A stretch of DNA of 64,000 nucleotides, from the NCBI RefSeq assembly GCF_002104475.1, contig NZ_NBOF01000002.1:744001-808000 (forward strand), read 5' to 3'. Each line of letters opens with the position of its first letter. Within the stretch, counting starts at the first letter, position 1. This stretch comes from Cognaticolwellia mytili. Lineage in GTDB: Bacteria > Pseudomonadota > Gammaproteobacteria > Enterobacterales > Alteromonadaceae. A model generated the notes under the pieces. That model was not told the DNA's origin and searched no databases. It was given only the letters and a program-made list of their open reading frames with translations. Shown here in pieces: positions 44,027 to 54,277 of the stretch. Both the position numbers and the translations under genes were made by a program.

Positions 44027-45937
44027 TTAACTTAATTTAAATTGAGCCACCATATCTCTTAACTCACCATTTGCTGTTGCAAGTGTCGTTGTTTGTCTCA
44101 TACTTGCTTCACCATTAACAGACAGCTCATGCGCCATTTCGCTGATCACTGTCATATTTCGGGTTATTTCTCCTGACACTGAACTCTGCTCTTCTGCAGC
44201 AGTAGCTATTTGAGTATTCAAATCATTAATTTCGTTAACCGATGCACCAATCGCATCAAGGTCTGTTGCAACGAGCTCCGTAGTTTCTGCGGTCTTCAAA
44301 CAAGTCGCTTTTGTTCCTTCCATTGCCGACATCGCTATGTTTGAACCTTTGCGCAATTTAGCTAACGTTTGTTCAATTTCTGCTGTACTATTTTGAGTAC
44401 GAGCAGCAAGAGCTCTAACCTCATCGGCAACGACCGCAAAACCGCGCCCTTGTTCCCCTGCCCGTGCTGCTTCAATAGCTGCATTCAGCGCAAGTAAATT
44501 AGTTTGCTCTGCAATTTCACCAATAACCCTGAGTACGTTAGTTATATCTGAAGTGTCTTTATCTATTTCAGCAATATTATTTGCTGTATTTTCTACTTCA
44601 ACAACAAGTTGAGCTACGGTTTTTGTTGCTTGTGCAACGACATCTTTCGACTTGAGTGCTTGTTCATTAGTTGTTTGGGTAAAGGCTGCCGTTTCGCTAC
44701 CATTGCGTGCAACATCATTGGCAGTCACGCTCATTTCTTCTATTGCTGCAACAATCTGTTCTGTTTCAATGGAATGGCCTGACAGAATTTGGCTATTAGC
44801 ATCAACCTCAGCTTTCAATGCTTCGATACTAGAGTCAATATGATCAGAAGATTGTAAAACCTCCAACATCATAGCTTGTAAATTCTCAATGAATAGATTA
44901 ATTCCTTGTGATATTTCACCTAAATCATCTTTACTGCCTATCGGTAAGCGGCGTGTTAAATCACCATTACCTTTTGATAATTCAATGACAACCTCTTTAA
45001 GCAATAAAATTGGTCGATAAAGGACCTGTAAAACACCAAGTAATATTATGATGGCAGCGACCATCATAATCACTGAAGAAGTAATAGAGCTAGTCAACGC
45101 ATCATTTAGCGAAGCATAAGCAATATCTTTATCAACACCAATAAATAAGTACCACTTTTTGCCATTGACTAATTTAATTGCTTTGGTAAAAGCTATTTTA
45201 TCCACACCTTCAAGGGTATAATCCTCTGTAGCCTCATCTTGCGATAGCATTTTATTTTCAACATTGCCCATATTATGGTTTCTGAAATAGCTACCAACAA
45301 CGACAACAGAAGAAGTAGAAGCAAGTACCTTACCCTTACCGTCTGTAATAATGGTAACTGCGCCAGGAAAATCAACATTGTTAACGGTATCGTTTAGAAT
45401 AGTTAACTCAATATCAGCCAATGCAACACCACCTTGCATGACCTTAATAATAGAGACAACATCATTACCTGTTGTTGCATCAGGGTACACATCGGTAATA
45501 TCTAACACTCCACTAGCTTTCGCTTGAGGATACCAACCTCGCTTTCTTGGGTCATATTGCCCTACTTTTGCTATGCCATTATCCCATGCATCGCCAACAG
45601 CCGTTGAATAAGCCCTGCCATCATCAAAGCCAATAAAAATATCAGTTACTTGCCCTGTGGCTTTCATTAATCTAACCGTACTAACAAGATTCTCTTGATA
45701 GAGTTCATCGCTATAATTATTAGCAAATTGATCAATAATTTCTGCTTTAGAATGAAACCAAGTCTCTATGCTATTTGCTTCATAGCCTACAATCGCCATT
45801 GATTGTGCATTCACATCGGTGATGGTTTTATCTTTTATAAGTGAATAAGATAACCAATTTGAAATTAACAAACAGACAACAATCAAGGTCAACAAAGAGA
45901 CAATCAATGACGTTCTAAATCCGAGTAATTTATTCAC
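44027..45937 (-). CDS. Methyl-accepting chemotaxis protein with Cache sensor
   Basis: A 636-residue chemoreceptor. TM1 is about 10-30. A periplasmic double-Cache domain covers about 35-280 ([29 protein letters not shown] is the typical ligand-pocket region). TM2 is about 284-305 and a HAMP domain follows ([24 protein letters not shown]). The cytoplasmic signalling coiled coil has its tip at [37 protein letters not shown]. The C-terminus ends in MVAQFKLS without a CheR-binding pentapeptide. Ligands of such Cache receptors are often amino acids or organic acids; the actual ligand is unknown. Confidence 0.94.
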   Translation of the reverse strand: MNKLLGFRTSLIVSLLTLIVVCLLISNWLSYSLIKDKTITDVNAQSMAIVGYEANSIETWFHSKAEIIDQFANNYSDELYQENLVSTVRLMKATGQVTDIFIGFDDGRAYSTAVGDAWDNGIAKVGQYDPRKRGWYPQAKASGVLDITDVYPDATTGNDVVSIIKVMQGGVALADIELTILNDTVNNVDFPGAVTIITDGKGKVLASTSSVVVVGSYFRNHNMGNVENKMLSQDEATEDYTLEGVDKIAFTKAIKLVNGKKWYLFIGVDKDIAYASLNDALTSSITSSVIMMVAAIIILLGVLQVLYRPILLLKEVVIELSKGNGDLTRRLPIGSKDDLGEISQGINLFIENLQAMMLEVLQSSDHIDSSIEALKAEVDANSQILSGHSIETEQIVAAIEEMSVTANDVARNGSETAAFTQTTNEQALKSKDVVAQATKTVAQLVVEVENTANNIAEIDKDTSDITNVLRVIGEIAEQTNLLALNAAIEAARAGEQGRGFAVVADEVRALAARTQNSTAEIEQTLAKLRKGSNIAMSAMEGTKATCLKTAETTELVATDLDAIGASVNEINDLNTQIATAAEEQSSVSGEITRNMTVISEMAHELSVNGEASMRQTTTLATANGELRDMVAQFKLS

Positions 45938-46266
45938 AGCGTAATCCTTAGTGTATACAGAGTAAATTCACAGTAGTTAGGCATGATAGACCATACAAGT
46001 GAATATCTCATGAATTTTATTGAATAATTATAACTTTATTTTTTATTCCATCATTGATCATTGTCATGATTTATAAATAAATAGATTATGTTTTAAGCTA
46101 TACAGTAATTAAACCTAATCGATAAGTTAAATAATCGTAAACAATGAGTTAACAAAATATATAGATGAGTAGCCTGTAGTGCTAACAAAGGTACATACAA
46201 ACTATGTAGAGGTTAAACGATGATAAAAGTCATAGACTAAACCTAATATCATCGCACTTTTATTGA
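45938..46266. other. AT-rich intergenic region
   Basis: About 330 bases between the chemoreceptor start and the phoH stop codon. I see no open frame or convincing hairpin. It should contain the chemoreceptor promoter. Confidence 0.3.
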
Positions 46267-47646
46267 TTATAAATTTTCTTCAGCAAAAGACGCTAAGCGA
46301 CTTCGCACCACCCCGTTAAGGTTAATGGTACTGCTACCAGGAAAATCTTTAAAACGTTCAACAATATAGGTCAGCCCTGAAGTCACTGCGGTTAAATAAT
46401 TACTGTCAATTTGTGCCAAATTACCTGAGCACACTAGCTTAGTTCCTTCACCACAACGGGTAATAATGGTTTTTAGCTGTGAAGCAGTAAGGTTTTGACA
46501 TTCATCGAGTAATACCAGGGCATTTTGAATGCTGCGCCCGCGCATAAAGTTGACGCTCTTAAACTGTATATTAGCCTTATCCATAATGTAATTTAGGCTA
46601 CCGTCCATACTTTCATCTTGCTTATGTAATACTTCCAACGAATCAGTAATAGCGGCTAACCACGGCGCCATTTTTTCCTCTTCTGTGCCCGGTAAAAAGC
46701 CAATTGATTCGGCTATTTCTGGCGTACTGCGCGTAACAATTATTTTATCGTAAAGTCCGCGCTCTATCACTTGCTCTAAAGCGGTTGCTAAGGCTAATAA
46801 GGTTTTACCACAGCCAGCAGGACCAGTCAGGATCACAAGGTCAATAGTCGGATCAAGCAAAGCATCCATTGCCATACCTTGATAAATATTTTTAGGATGT
46901 ATACCCCAAGCTTGTTTTGACATTAATCGTTCGCGACTTAAATCTGTTATCGCTAGTTTGTCATCGTCCCAGCCAGTAACTTTACCGGCAAAATGCTCAC
47001 CTTCATCGATAAGGTATTCATTCATATAGCTGCTTGGCAATAAATCCCGCTTAATATAATGGGTAGTATTACGGCCTTCGGTTTCACTTTCGCATTCATT
47101 AACGTGTTGCCAAAAATCACCATCAAATTGGTGATAGCCTTTGGTTAAAAATTGAATGTCATCAATTAATTGGTCAGTACGATAATCTTCAACAAAGGCT
47201 AAACCAGCACCCTTAGCTTTCAAACGCATATTAATGTCTTTAGTCACCAAAACTACTTTATTTTTTGGCTTTTCAGTTTGCAGATAAATTGCAGTGCTAA
47301 TAATACGATTATCGTTTTCGTTGAAGGATAGCTTTACTTTACTTTCCTCAAGCGCATAGTCATTAAAAATCGACAATCGACCACTGGGATGCTGTTCGTC
47401 ATTTTCTGGCAGTTTTACGCCAGCGAGCACTTCTTCTGGTGAGGCGTTTGCTAAGGTATCCTCTAAAGCACGAATGGCGACTCTAGCATCTCGACTGACG
47501 TCTTTATTGCGATCTTTTATTGAGTCTAATTCTTCCAATACTGTCATGGGCACGACAACATCATGTTCTTTAAATGAAAGGAAAGCGAAAGGTTCGTGTA
47601 ATAAAATATTGGTATCTAAAACGTAAATTATTTTTTCTGTCGTCAT
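46267..47646 (-). CDS. PhoH-family ATPase with N-terminal PIN domain (PhoH2)
   Basis: A 459-residue two-domain protein. An N-terminal PIN ribonuclease domain starts with YVLDTNILLHEP, with acidic residues in EELDSIK and VTKDINMRLKAK. The PhoH ATPase follows with Walker A GPAGCGKTLLALATA and Walker B LVLLDECQNLTASQ. PhoH2 proteins have been described as RNA-unwinding ribonucleases. The frame opens at TTG 47664, but the ATG at 47646 stands behind UAAGGG and before the conserved PIN start. It is monocistronic and divergent from rapA. No antitoxin-like partner gene is visible upstream. Confidence 0.92.
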   Translation of the reverse strand: MTTEKIIYVLDTNILLHEPFAFLSFKEHDVVVPMTVLEELDSIKDRNKDVSRDARVAIRALEDTLANASPEEVLAGVKLPENDEQHPSGRLSIFNDYALEESKVKLSFNENDNRIISTAIYLQTEKPKNKVVLVTKDINMRLKAKGAGLAFVEDYRTDQLIDDIQFLTKGYHQFDGDFWQHVNECESETEGRNTTHYIKRDLLPSSYMNEYLIDEGEHFAGKVTGWDDDKLAITDLSRERLMSKQAWGIHPKNIYQGMAMDALLDPTIDLVILTGPAGCGKTLLALATALEQVIERGLYDKIIVTRSTPEIAESIGFLPGTEEEKMAPWLAAITDSLEVLHKQDESMDGSLNYIMDKANIQFKSVNFMRGRSIQNALVLLDECQNLTASQLKTIITRCGEGTKLVCSGNLAQIDSNYLTAVTSGLTYIVERFKDFPGSSTINLNGVVRSRLASFAEENL

Positions 47647-48121
47647 ATGAAAGTCCCTTACCAAGTTGAAGGCTCTACAGCGCTGTTATCATTAATAAAA
47701 ATAACTATTGCTGCTAACAACCATTAAAAGTTGATAACTCATCTAACCAAAAAAATTTTCATTTCCTTTTACTGCATTTTATTACAGTAAAATAGTTTGT
47801 ATTATCAGTCCTGATGACAACAAACCTATCTCCACTTTGACAGTTTATTTGATTGCAGGCAAGCATATTTTCACGCCAAATAATCTCCTTTATAATCACC
47901 ATAAGACGAGCTTTCCAATAGCATTTTTCTATAATCGTTAAAGCTATTACCATAGCTAATTATCTTCATTAAATGTTGCAAAGTTCAGATCTAGTATTTT
48001 TAATCAAAAAAAGTCACTTTTTTCAGATTTATTTAATGATCACTTCTATGATTAACGGTACTATAGCGCCCTTTTTTTCGTCGTATATTTATAGCACACG
48101 CTATTAAGTTGGAGTTTTTCT
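47647..48121. other. Divergent intergenic region of phoH and rapA
   Basis: 475 AT-rich bases with no convincing gene. A 64-codon minus-strand frame at 47759-47953 has no good ribosome site and no recognisable content. Promoters for both flanking genes are expected here. A GGAG ribosome site for rapA stands at 48111-48114. Confidence 0.35.
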
Positions 48122-51034
48122 ATGTCATTTCACCCCGGACAACGCTGGATTAGCGATAGTGAGTCAGATCAAGGACTAGGGACAGTTACGGCTGTCGAAG
48201 GTCGTTTTGTTACTGTCGTATTTACTGCCACTGGCGATGCTAGACAATATGCCATAGACAATGCTCCACTTACTCGGGTGATATTTAACACCGGCGACAA
48301 CATCCCAAGCCATGAAGGTTGGTTACTTAATGTGGAATCATTTGAAGAGTCACACAACTTAATTACTTATCACGGTATTCGCCAAGATACCGGTGAAGCT
48401 GGGTCATTAAAAGAAGTGATGATTGATCATTTTATTAAGTTCAATAAACCACACGACCGTTTATTGAATGGCCAAATTGACCGTTTAGATTGGTTTCGTC
48501 TACGTAAAGACTGTTTACACCATCAATTTAGCCAGCAACAATCTGATTTAATGGGCTTAAGTGGCGGTCGCGTGAATTTAATACCACACCAGTTATACAT
48601 TGCTGAAGAGGTTGGTAGCCGTTTTGCGCCACGCGTTTTATTAGCTGATGAAGTTGGTTTAGGTAAAACTATTGAAGCGGGTTTAATCATTCACCAACAA
48701 TTGGTGACTGGCCGTGCAAAACGTGTGTTGATCATCGTACCAGAATCTTTAATGCATCAATGGTTGGTTGAAATGCTACGCCGCTTCAATTTACAGTTCA
48801 GCATTTTTGATGAAAGCCGTTGTGAAGAAACGTCAAATAGTGAAGACGGTGATAACCCATTCAGCACCGAGCAATTAGTTTTAGTTAACCTAGGTTTCGT
48901 TACTAGAAACCCTAAATGGTATGAAGCGTTAATTGCTGAAGAATGGGATTTAATGGTGGTTGATGAAGCGCATCATTTAAACTGGCAGCAAGAAGATGCC
49001 AGTATTGAATACCAGTGTGTTGAAAAATTAGCGCAAGCTATTCCAGGTGTATTGCTATTAACTGCAACCCCAGATCAACTTGGTCATGAAAGCCACTTTG
49101 CTCGTTTACGTTTACTTGATCCAGACCGTTTCTTCGATTATCAAAAGTTTACCGAAGAAGAGCAACATTACACAGAAGTTGCGGATGCTGCGAACACCTT
49201 GGTAGCTAATGAAGCACTAACAACAACGCAAATGAATACCTTAACTGAGCTGTTAAAAGAAACGGATGTCAGCGACTATATCGCTGATATTAATCAAGCA
49301 GACCAAGCTCAACAAGATAATGCTCGTCAGCACATTTTATCGCAATTGTTAGATCGTCACGGCACTGGCCGTATATTATTCCGTAATAGTCGCAATACTA
49401 TTAAGGGCTTCCCTAAACGTGAATTGCACTCTGCTCCGCTTGAAATGCCTGAAGCATATCAATCAGCGATTAATGAATTATTACTTTCTGGCACTGCGGA
49501 AGACTTACAAGCGACTAAACAAGCGAAGTTGTTATTTACGCCTGAAATTCTATTTTCTTTAGACAGTCATGAAAACTGGTATGACATTGACCCTCGTGTT
49601 GAGTACTTAATTGATTTACTACAATCACTGAAAAAAGAAAAAGTATTGGTTATTTGTGCCCATGCACAAACAGCCATTGACTTAGAAACAGCATTACGTG
49701 TTAAAGAAGGCATACGCGCTGCAGTATTCCATGAAGGGCTAAGTATTTTTGAACGCGATCGCGCCGCAGCCTATTTTGCGCAAGATGAAGACAGCGCACA
49801 AGTATTGTTGTGTTCTGAAATAGGTAGTGAAGGTCGTAACTTCCAGTTTGCACATCATTTAGTGTTATTTGATTTACCGGGTAATCCAGATTTACTTGAA
49901 CAGCGTATCGGTCGTTTAGACCGTATCGGTCAATCAGAAACTATTCGTTTACACGTGCCGTTTTTTGAAGATTCACCACAAAGCTTATTATTTAAATGGT
50001 ACAAACACGCCTTAAATGCCTTTGAGCAAACCTGTATTACTGGCCATGCAGTGCATCAATCATTTGGCGCTAAACTGTTTGAACTAGCGCTTAGCGCTAG
50101 CTGGGAATCTGCTGAAGCTGAAAAAATGATCGAAGACAGCCATGAAAAGCATTTGACCATTAAACAAGATTTAGAATCAGGCCGTGACAAACTACTTGAG
50201 CTACACTCTTCTGGTCAAGGTCGAGCGAACGCTTTAGTTGAGAAAATCGAAAAACTTGATCAACAAATTCATTTGCCACAATTCATGTTCCAAATTTTAG
50301 ATGTTTTCGGTATTCAACAAGACGATAAGGCCGATAATTCAATTGCTTTGCAGCAAAGTGAACATATGCTGACCAGCAACTTCCCTTGTTTGCCAGAAGA
50401 TGGGACAACGATTACTTTCAATCGCCACACTGCTTTAGCCTGTGAGAACTACCAACTTATTACTTGGGATCACCCTATGGTACGTGGTGCTATGGACTTA
50501 GTGCTATGTGACCAACTAGGTAATGCCAGTATTGGTATTTTGAAAAACCCAGCATTACCTGCCGGGACATTTTTCTTAGAGTGTATTTTTACTTTAGAAG
50601 CCATTGCGCCGAGTAACTTACAACTTGGCCGTTATTTACCGACCACGCCTATTCGAATTTTAGTTGATAAAAATGGCAATGACTTAGCGGATAAAGTTAG
50701 TGAAGCAGTATTAGATCAGCAATTGTCACCGGTGAAAAAGCAAGTTGCATTGCAATTAGTTAAAGCACTTAAGAGCCAAGTGGCACCATTAGTTGCTAAA
50801 GCTGAAACACATGCAGAAAAGCAGATTGATGTTATTCAGCAAAAAGCATTGACTAGTATGAAAGCGGCAATGGATGAAGAGCATCAACGCTTAACAGCGT
50901 TAAAAGCGATTAACCCAAGTGTTCGTCAGCAAGAAATTGATTTCATTAGCATGCAAAAATCGGCTTTGGCTGAATATATTGAGAAAGCACTGATTAAGTT
51001 TGAAGCCATTCGCCTAATCGTTGTCAGCCAATAA
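48122..51034 (+). CDS. rapA: RNA polymerase-associated Swi2/Snf2 ATPase RapA
   Basis: Recycles RNA polymerase after transcription. At 970 residues it has essentially the E. coli length. The N-terminal Tudor-like region (PGQRWISDSESDQGLGTV) is followed by helicase motif I LLADEVGLGKTIEAGL, motif II VVDEAHHLNW, motif III LLTATPDQLG, and motifs V and VI in the second lobe (LLCSEIGSEGRNFQFAHHLVLFDLP, EQRIGRLDRIGQ). It is followed after 24 bases by rluA, a conserved neighbourhood in Gammaproteobacteria. Confidence 0.97.
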   Translation: MSFHPGQRWISDSESDQGLGTVTAVEGRFVTVVFTATGDARQYAIDNAPLTRVIFNTGDNIPSHEGWLLNVESFEESHNLITYHGIRQDTGEAGSLKEVMIDHFIKFNKPHDRLLNGQIDRLDWFRLRKDCLHHQFSQQQSDLMGLSGGRVNLIPHQLYIAEEVGSRFAPRVLLADEVGLGKTIEAGLIIHQQLVTGRAKRVLIIVPESLMHQWLVEMLRRFNLQFSIFDESRCEETSNSEDGDNPFSTEQLVLVNLGFVTRNPKWYEALIAEEWDLMVVDEAHHLNWQQEDASIEYQCVEKLAQAIPGVLLLTATPDQLGHESHFARLRLLDPDRFFDYQKFTEEEQHYTEVADAANTLVANEALTTTQMNTLTELLKETDVSDYIADINQADQAQQDNARQHILSQLLDRHGTGRILFRNSRNTIKGFPKRELHSAPLEMPEAYQSAINELLLSGTAEDLQATKQAKLLFTPEILFSLDSHENWYDIDPRVEYLIDLLQSLKKEKVLVICAHAQTAIDLETALRVKEGIRAAVFHEGLSIFERDRAAAYFAQDEDSAQVLLCSEIGSEGRNFQFAHHLVLFDLPGNPDLLEQRIGRLDRIGQSETIRLHVPFFEDSPQSLLFKWYKHALNAFEQTCITGHAVHQSFGAKLFELALSASWESAEAEKMIEDSHEKHLTIKQDLESGRDKLLELHSSGQGRANALVEKIEKLDQQIHLPQFMFQILDVFGIQQDDKADNSIALQQSEHMLTSNFPCLPEDGTTITFNRHTALACENYQLITWDHPMVRGAMDLVLCDQLGNASIGILKNPALPAGTFFLECIFTLEAIAPSNLQLGRYLPTTPIRILVDKNGNDLADKVSEAVLDQQLSPVKKQVALQLVKALKSQVAPLVAKAETHAEKQIDVIQQKALTSMKAAMDEEHQRLTALKAINPSVRQQEIDFISMQKSALAEYIEKALIKFEAIRLIVVSQ

Positions 51035-51058
51035 AAGCGTAGTTAAGGATTTGTTGAG

Positions 51059-51742
51059 ATGAGTGCTAACCCCGACTTTATTTATCAGCCACCTATGTCA
51101 CCATATCTTGATATTATTTATCAAGATGATGACCTTGTGGTGCTTAATAAGCCAAGTGGGTTACTCACGGTTCCTGGGCGTTTGCCAGAACATCAAGACT
51201 GCTTACAAAACAGAGTCATTAAAGTATTACCGACAGCAACTGTTGTTCACCGTTTAGATATGGCGACTTCGGGTATTATTTTAATGGCGCTAAATAAGCC
51301 AGCACATGCCGCTGTAAGCCAACAGTTTGAGAAACGTTTAACAAAAAAACGTTACATTGCACGCGTGTTTGGTTATGTAAAATATCTCACTGGCTCGGTT
51401 GATTTACCACTAATATGCGACTGGCCTAATCGTCCAATGCAAAAGGTCGATCATGAACACGGCAAACCCTCTCTAACCCATTATAAAGTACTAAGCCACG
51501 ATAAAAATATTGATGACAATATGACAACACTAGTCGAACTAAGCCCTATTACCGGACGTTCACATCAACTTAGAGTGCATATGTTGGCCATAGGTCATCC
51601 TATTTTGGGCGACCGTCTTTATGCTCATGAAAAAGCACTTACGGTAAGTAATCGCTTACAATTACATGCACAAATGTTAGAAATTAGCCATCCGGTTTCT
51701 AAACAAGCTTTAGTATTTTCAAAAGCATGCCCATTTGACTAG
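51059..51742 (+). CDS. rluA: Dual-specificity rRNA/tRNA pseudouridine synthase RluA
   Basis: Makes pseudouridine at 23S rRNA 746 and tRNA position 32 in E. coli. The 227-residue protein has no S4 domain, as expected for RluA. The catalytic Asp67 is in VVHRLDMATSGI. Other motifs are VVLNKPSGLLTVPG, KRYIARVFG and the C-terminal GRSHQLRVHMLAIGHPILGDRLY. Adjacency to rapA supports the specific assignment over RluC or RluD. Confidence 0.93.
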   Translation: MSANPDFIYQPPMSPYLDIIYQDDDLVVLNKPSGLLTVPGRLPEHQDCLQNRVIKVLPTATVVHRLDMATSGIILMALNKPAHAAVSQQFEKRLTKKRYIARVFGYVKYLTGSVDLPLICDWPNRPMQKVDHEHGKPSLTHYKVLSHDKNIDDNMTTLVELSPITGRSHQLRVHMLAIGHPILGDRLYAHEKALTVSNRLQLHAQMLEISHPVSKQALVFSKACPFD

Positions 51743-51743
51743 T

Positions 51744-51803
51744 ACCTATGCAGCTAATATCTATGCAACTAATTCCCACGTATTTAGTACCCATGCAACG
51801 AGT
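51744..51803 (+). repeat. Tandem 15-bp repeats after rluA
   Basis: Four adjoining 15-base units: ACCTATGCAGCTAAT, ATCTATGCAACTAAT, a degenerate third unit (51774-51788) and ACCCATGCAACGAGT. They start two bases after the rluA stop codon, out of frame with it. They look like a decayed minisatellite in the 3' UTR. Confidence 0.55.
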
Positions 51804-51942
51804 GTTTTCTCAATTAAATAATTAGTCAATTTGGCTCCCACGACTTAAGCAAATAAGATTATTGTCGATAAATTAGCTAAGATAATAGTTAAGCCGTTAT
51901 CCGCTATTTAATTTACGCCAGCTAATCCAAAGGAACTCTAAT

Positions 51943-52956
51943 TTGTTCACACTCGCTAAAACAACATTAACGACTTTATTAATGTGCTTTTGTCTAATAT
52001 TTAGTTTAGTTCATGGTGATGTCGTTGCGGCTGAGGAAGAAGAACCCGCAGCAAAAGAAGCTATGATGGAAAGCAATACTGCTAAAAAGAAAGCTGCCGA
52101 AAGCGCTAATATGTCAAAAGACGAGAAGAAAGCGGCAAGTGGATCTGATACAGACGATTCAGCATCAATGGCAACTAAACCTACTCAGCCGGCACGTATT
52201 ATTAATCCGCCTATCGATGCCTTTAAACAGCAACAACAAGATCTTAAGCACTACCTTAACAGTGACGGTATAGAGACTATATTGGTCGGTACTGATGAAT
52301 TTATTATATTGACGGATAAACATAAAACGGCAATTAATAAAGGCGTAATGATATTAGTCCCTGATTGGCAGCAAAGTGCTGCTAGCCCAAACGCCATCAA
52401 TCAATTGCGTAGTAATATGCCAGATCAAGGTTGGACAACACTAACTATGCATCCGCCGCATCAGCTGGGCAACTACCCGTCACAAGCCTTGACCACGGAA
52501 AAGCGTTTGAAAGACAATAACGAGAACTTAGCTAGCTACCAAAAAAAGCTATCAGCTGTTATAGAGTCAGTCACGAATAAAGCAAAGAATTACCCAGGAG
52601 TAATTCTCATTGTTGCAGAGGGTCAACATGCAGCCCTAGTGGTTGATATGATACAAAATCTACTTATTGAACCACCAAACGCTTTGGTAATGCTCAGTAG
52701 TTATATGCCTACTGATGTAGAAAACACAAAGTTAGCTGAACAGGTGGCGACCTCTGACTATCCAATACTCGATTTATACTTACAACATGATCACCGCTTA
52801 GTGTTAACCAGTACAAAAAATAGAAAAGCTCGTACAAAGAACGAAATGAAGGTTTTTTATCGCCAAAAAAAACTACCAAACCAAATGACAGGTTACTACC
52901 CAAAGCATTCATTAACTCGTGAAGTTATTGGCTGGCTTAAATCGATTGGTTGGTAA
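51943..52956 (+). CDS. DUF3530 family exported protein
   Basis: A 337-residue protein starting at TTG 51943, with AAAGGAA at suitable distance. A signal peptide (about 1-28) precedes a low-complexity Ala/Glu/Lys linker (about 29-75) and then the conserved region from ARIINPPIDAFKQQQQDLKHYL. DUF3530 proteins are predicted alpha/beta-hydrolase-like. Here VMILVPDWQQSAASP, WTTLTMHPP and VILIVAEGQHAALVVDMI fit the fold, but the nucleophile position in AEGQHAA is Gln and not Ser, so enzyme activity is doubtful. Located after rluA with a 200-base gap. Confidence 0.75.
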   Translation: MFTLAKTTLTTLLMCFCLIFSLVHGDVVAAEEEEPAAKEAMMESNTAKKKAAESANMSKDEKKAASGSDTDDSASMATKPTQPARIINPPIDAFKQQQQDLKHYLNSDGIETILVGTDEFIILTDKHKTAINKGVMILVPDWQQSAASPNAINQLRSNMPDQGWTTLTMHPPHQLGNYPSQALTTEKRLKDNNENLASYQKKLSAVIESVTNKAKNYPGVILIVAEGQHAALVVDMIQNLLIEPPNALVMLSSYMPTDVENTKLAEQVATSDYPILDLYLQHDHRLVLTSTKNRKARTKNEMKVFYRQKKLPNQMTGYYPKHSLTREVIGWLKSIGW

Positions 52957-53010
52957 TACACCCAGGCCAAAAACTGTACGGTAAATTGTCATACTTAACA
53001 GTAGCTAAAA

Positions 53011-54084
53011 TTATTTGACCTTATAAATAGCAACTTTCCCATTACTACCTGCTGCTAGAAAAATGTTTTTGCCATGCGCTAAAGTATAAAAACTGCGATT
53101 ACCTTCATTAGCAGCCGTATCGTCGAATTTTCGCCATGTTCTACCATCATCATACGAGATGTCACTACTGGTTTTTCCGGTTGCAATACAGATAACATCA
53201 ATACAACTCATTGCAGTCCTTAGGCCACGATTACCAGCATCAACTTGTTGCCAGCGCTTAGCAACATAGGTTGCAATATTTGAATAATGACTAAGCCTTT
53301 GCTGGTAGTCTCCACCTAAGACGAACACTTGCTGCTTACGATTAAGTGCTAAACCATAACCACCAGCCGTTGATGTTTTTTGAAAAATTGGTACTAGCTG
53401 TCTTTGCCAGCTTTCACCAAAATCTGCACTGTAATATACTGAAGCAGAGAAACCGCCAGTTGTTAGCCAAGCTTGGCCCTTCTCACCTGTAATAAGGGTG
53501 TTACCACTGGCTGAAAACGCCGCTTCATTTGTTAATATAGTTGGTAACTTAATTCTCGCTATACGTCGCCAACTCTTACCGCCATTTTCGGTTTTTTTTA
53601 TAACATAAAAACCATCAACAGGATCTCCTAGTAACAAGCCTTTTTGCTCATTCCAAAAAGCAATCGAATCATAAAAACCTTTAACGTCAGTATTCTGATT
53701 TAACAGCTGCCACGTTTTGCCAACATCACTTGTTTTGTATAAAACTGATTTTTTATTTTCTCCTGCTCCCATCACAATGGCAGTATTTTCATTAAACAAA
53801 GCTATATCACGAAAATCAATTTTTTGTTCATCCTTACCGTTAACAGAAACAGAGCGGTCTAGCCATGTTTCCCCACCATTTTGACTGACAAAAACCGTAT
53901 TATTACTACCACTAACCCATAATGAACTTTCACTGACAGCACTACCGCGCAAAGATGCTTCCTTATCAATATCAATTCGTTGCCAAGATGCTTGCTGATC
54001 AGCAAGCACCGTACCAGAAAAATAAACCAGTAATAACAGTGGTAAATTAAATTGAGTAAACTTTTTGATCAACGTAGTTAACAT
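53011..54084 (-). CDS. Exported Ycf48/BNR-type beta-propeller protein
   Basis: About 357 residues. The frame opens at 54153, but the ATG at 54084 begins a signal peptide (LPLLLLVYFSGTVLA, cleavage before DQQ). The mature part is made of repeated blades with the pattern SxDxGxTW: SQNGGETWLDRS, TSDVGKTWQLL, TENGGKSWRRI, SADFGESWQRQ, DDGRTWRKF. This is the arrangement of Ycf48/HCF136 and BNR propellers. The role in non-photosynthetic bacteria is unclear; protein assembly or surface functions have been suggested. A CTTG microsatellite lies about 85-105 bases upstream. Confidence 0.8.
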   Translation of the reverse strand: MLTTLIKKFTQFNLPLLLLVYFSGTVLADQQASWQRIDIDKEASLRGSAVSESSLWVSGSNNTVFVSQNGGETWLDRSVSVNGKDEQKIDFRDIALFNENTAIVMGAGENKKSVLYKTSDVGKTWQLLNQNTDVKGFYDSIAFWNEQKGLLLGDPVDGFYVIKKTENGGKSWRRIARIKLPTILTNEAAFSASGNTLITGEKGQAWLTTGGFSASVYYSADFGESWQRQLVPIFQKTSTAGGYGLALNRKQQVFVLGGDYQQRLSHYSNIATYVAKRWQQVDAGNRGLRTAMSCIDVICIATGKTSSDISYDDGRTWRKFDDTAANEGNRSFYTLAHGKNIFLAAGSNGKVAIYKVK

Positions 54085-54167
54085 AAGTAGCGTTATTGTA
54101 TCCAGTGCAATTAATCTCAGCTCTACTATTACCAGCTTTATTAATAATAACAAGCATTAACCTAGAA

Positions 54168-54189
54168 CTTGCTTGCTTGCTTGCTTGCT
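54168..54189 (+). repeat. CTTG tetranucleotide microsatellite
   Basis: Five and a half perfect CTTG units flanked by CCTAG on the left and CTAGG on the right. It lies upstream of the propeller-protein gene and just outside the terminator of the RND operon. Confidence 0.9.
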
Positions 54190-54202
54190 AGGACACAAGA
54201 CA

Positions 54203-54236
54203 ATAAAAAACCGTATGTCTTTTATAAACATACGAT
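54203..54236 (-). terminator. Terminator of the second RND operon
   Basis: Stem CGTATGT/ACATACG (54212-54218, 54228-54234) with a nine-base loop and six Ts on the minus strand. It is about 45 bases past the permease stop codon. Confidence 0.8.
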
Positions 54237-54277
54237 TTGAAAGGTTAAGCATTGGCGACTAATGATATATAAAACTG

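Noticed and set aside
47759-47953. 64-codon minus-strand open frame between phoH and rapA
   Set aside because: No ribosome site, AT-driven composition, no recognisable domain. Kept only as a remote antitoxin possibility.
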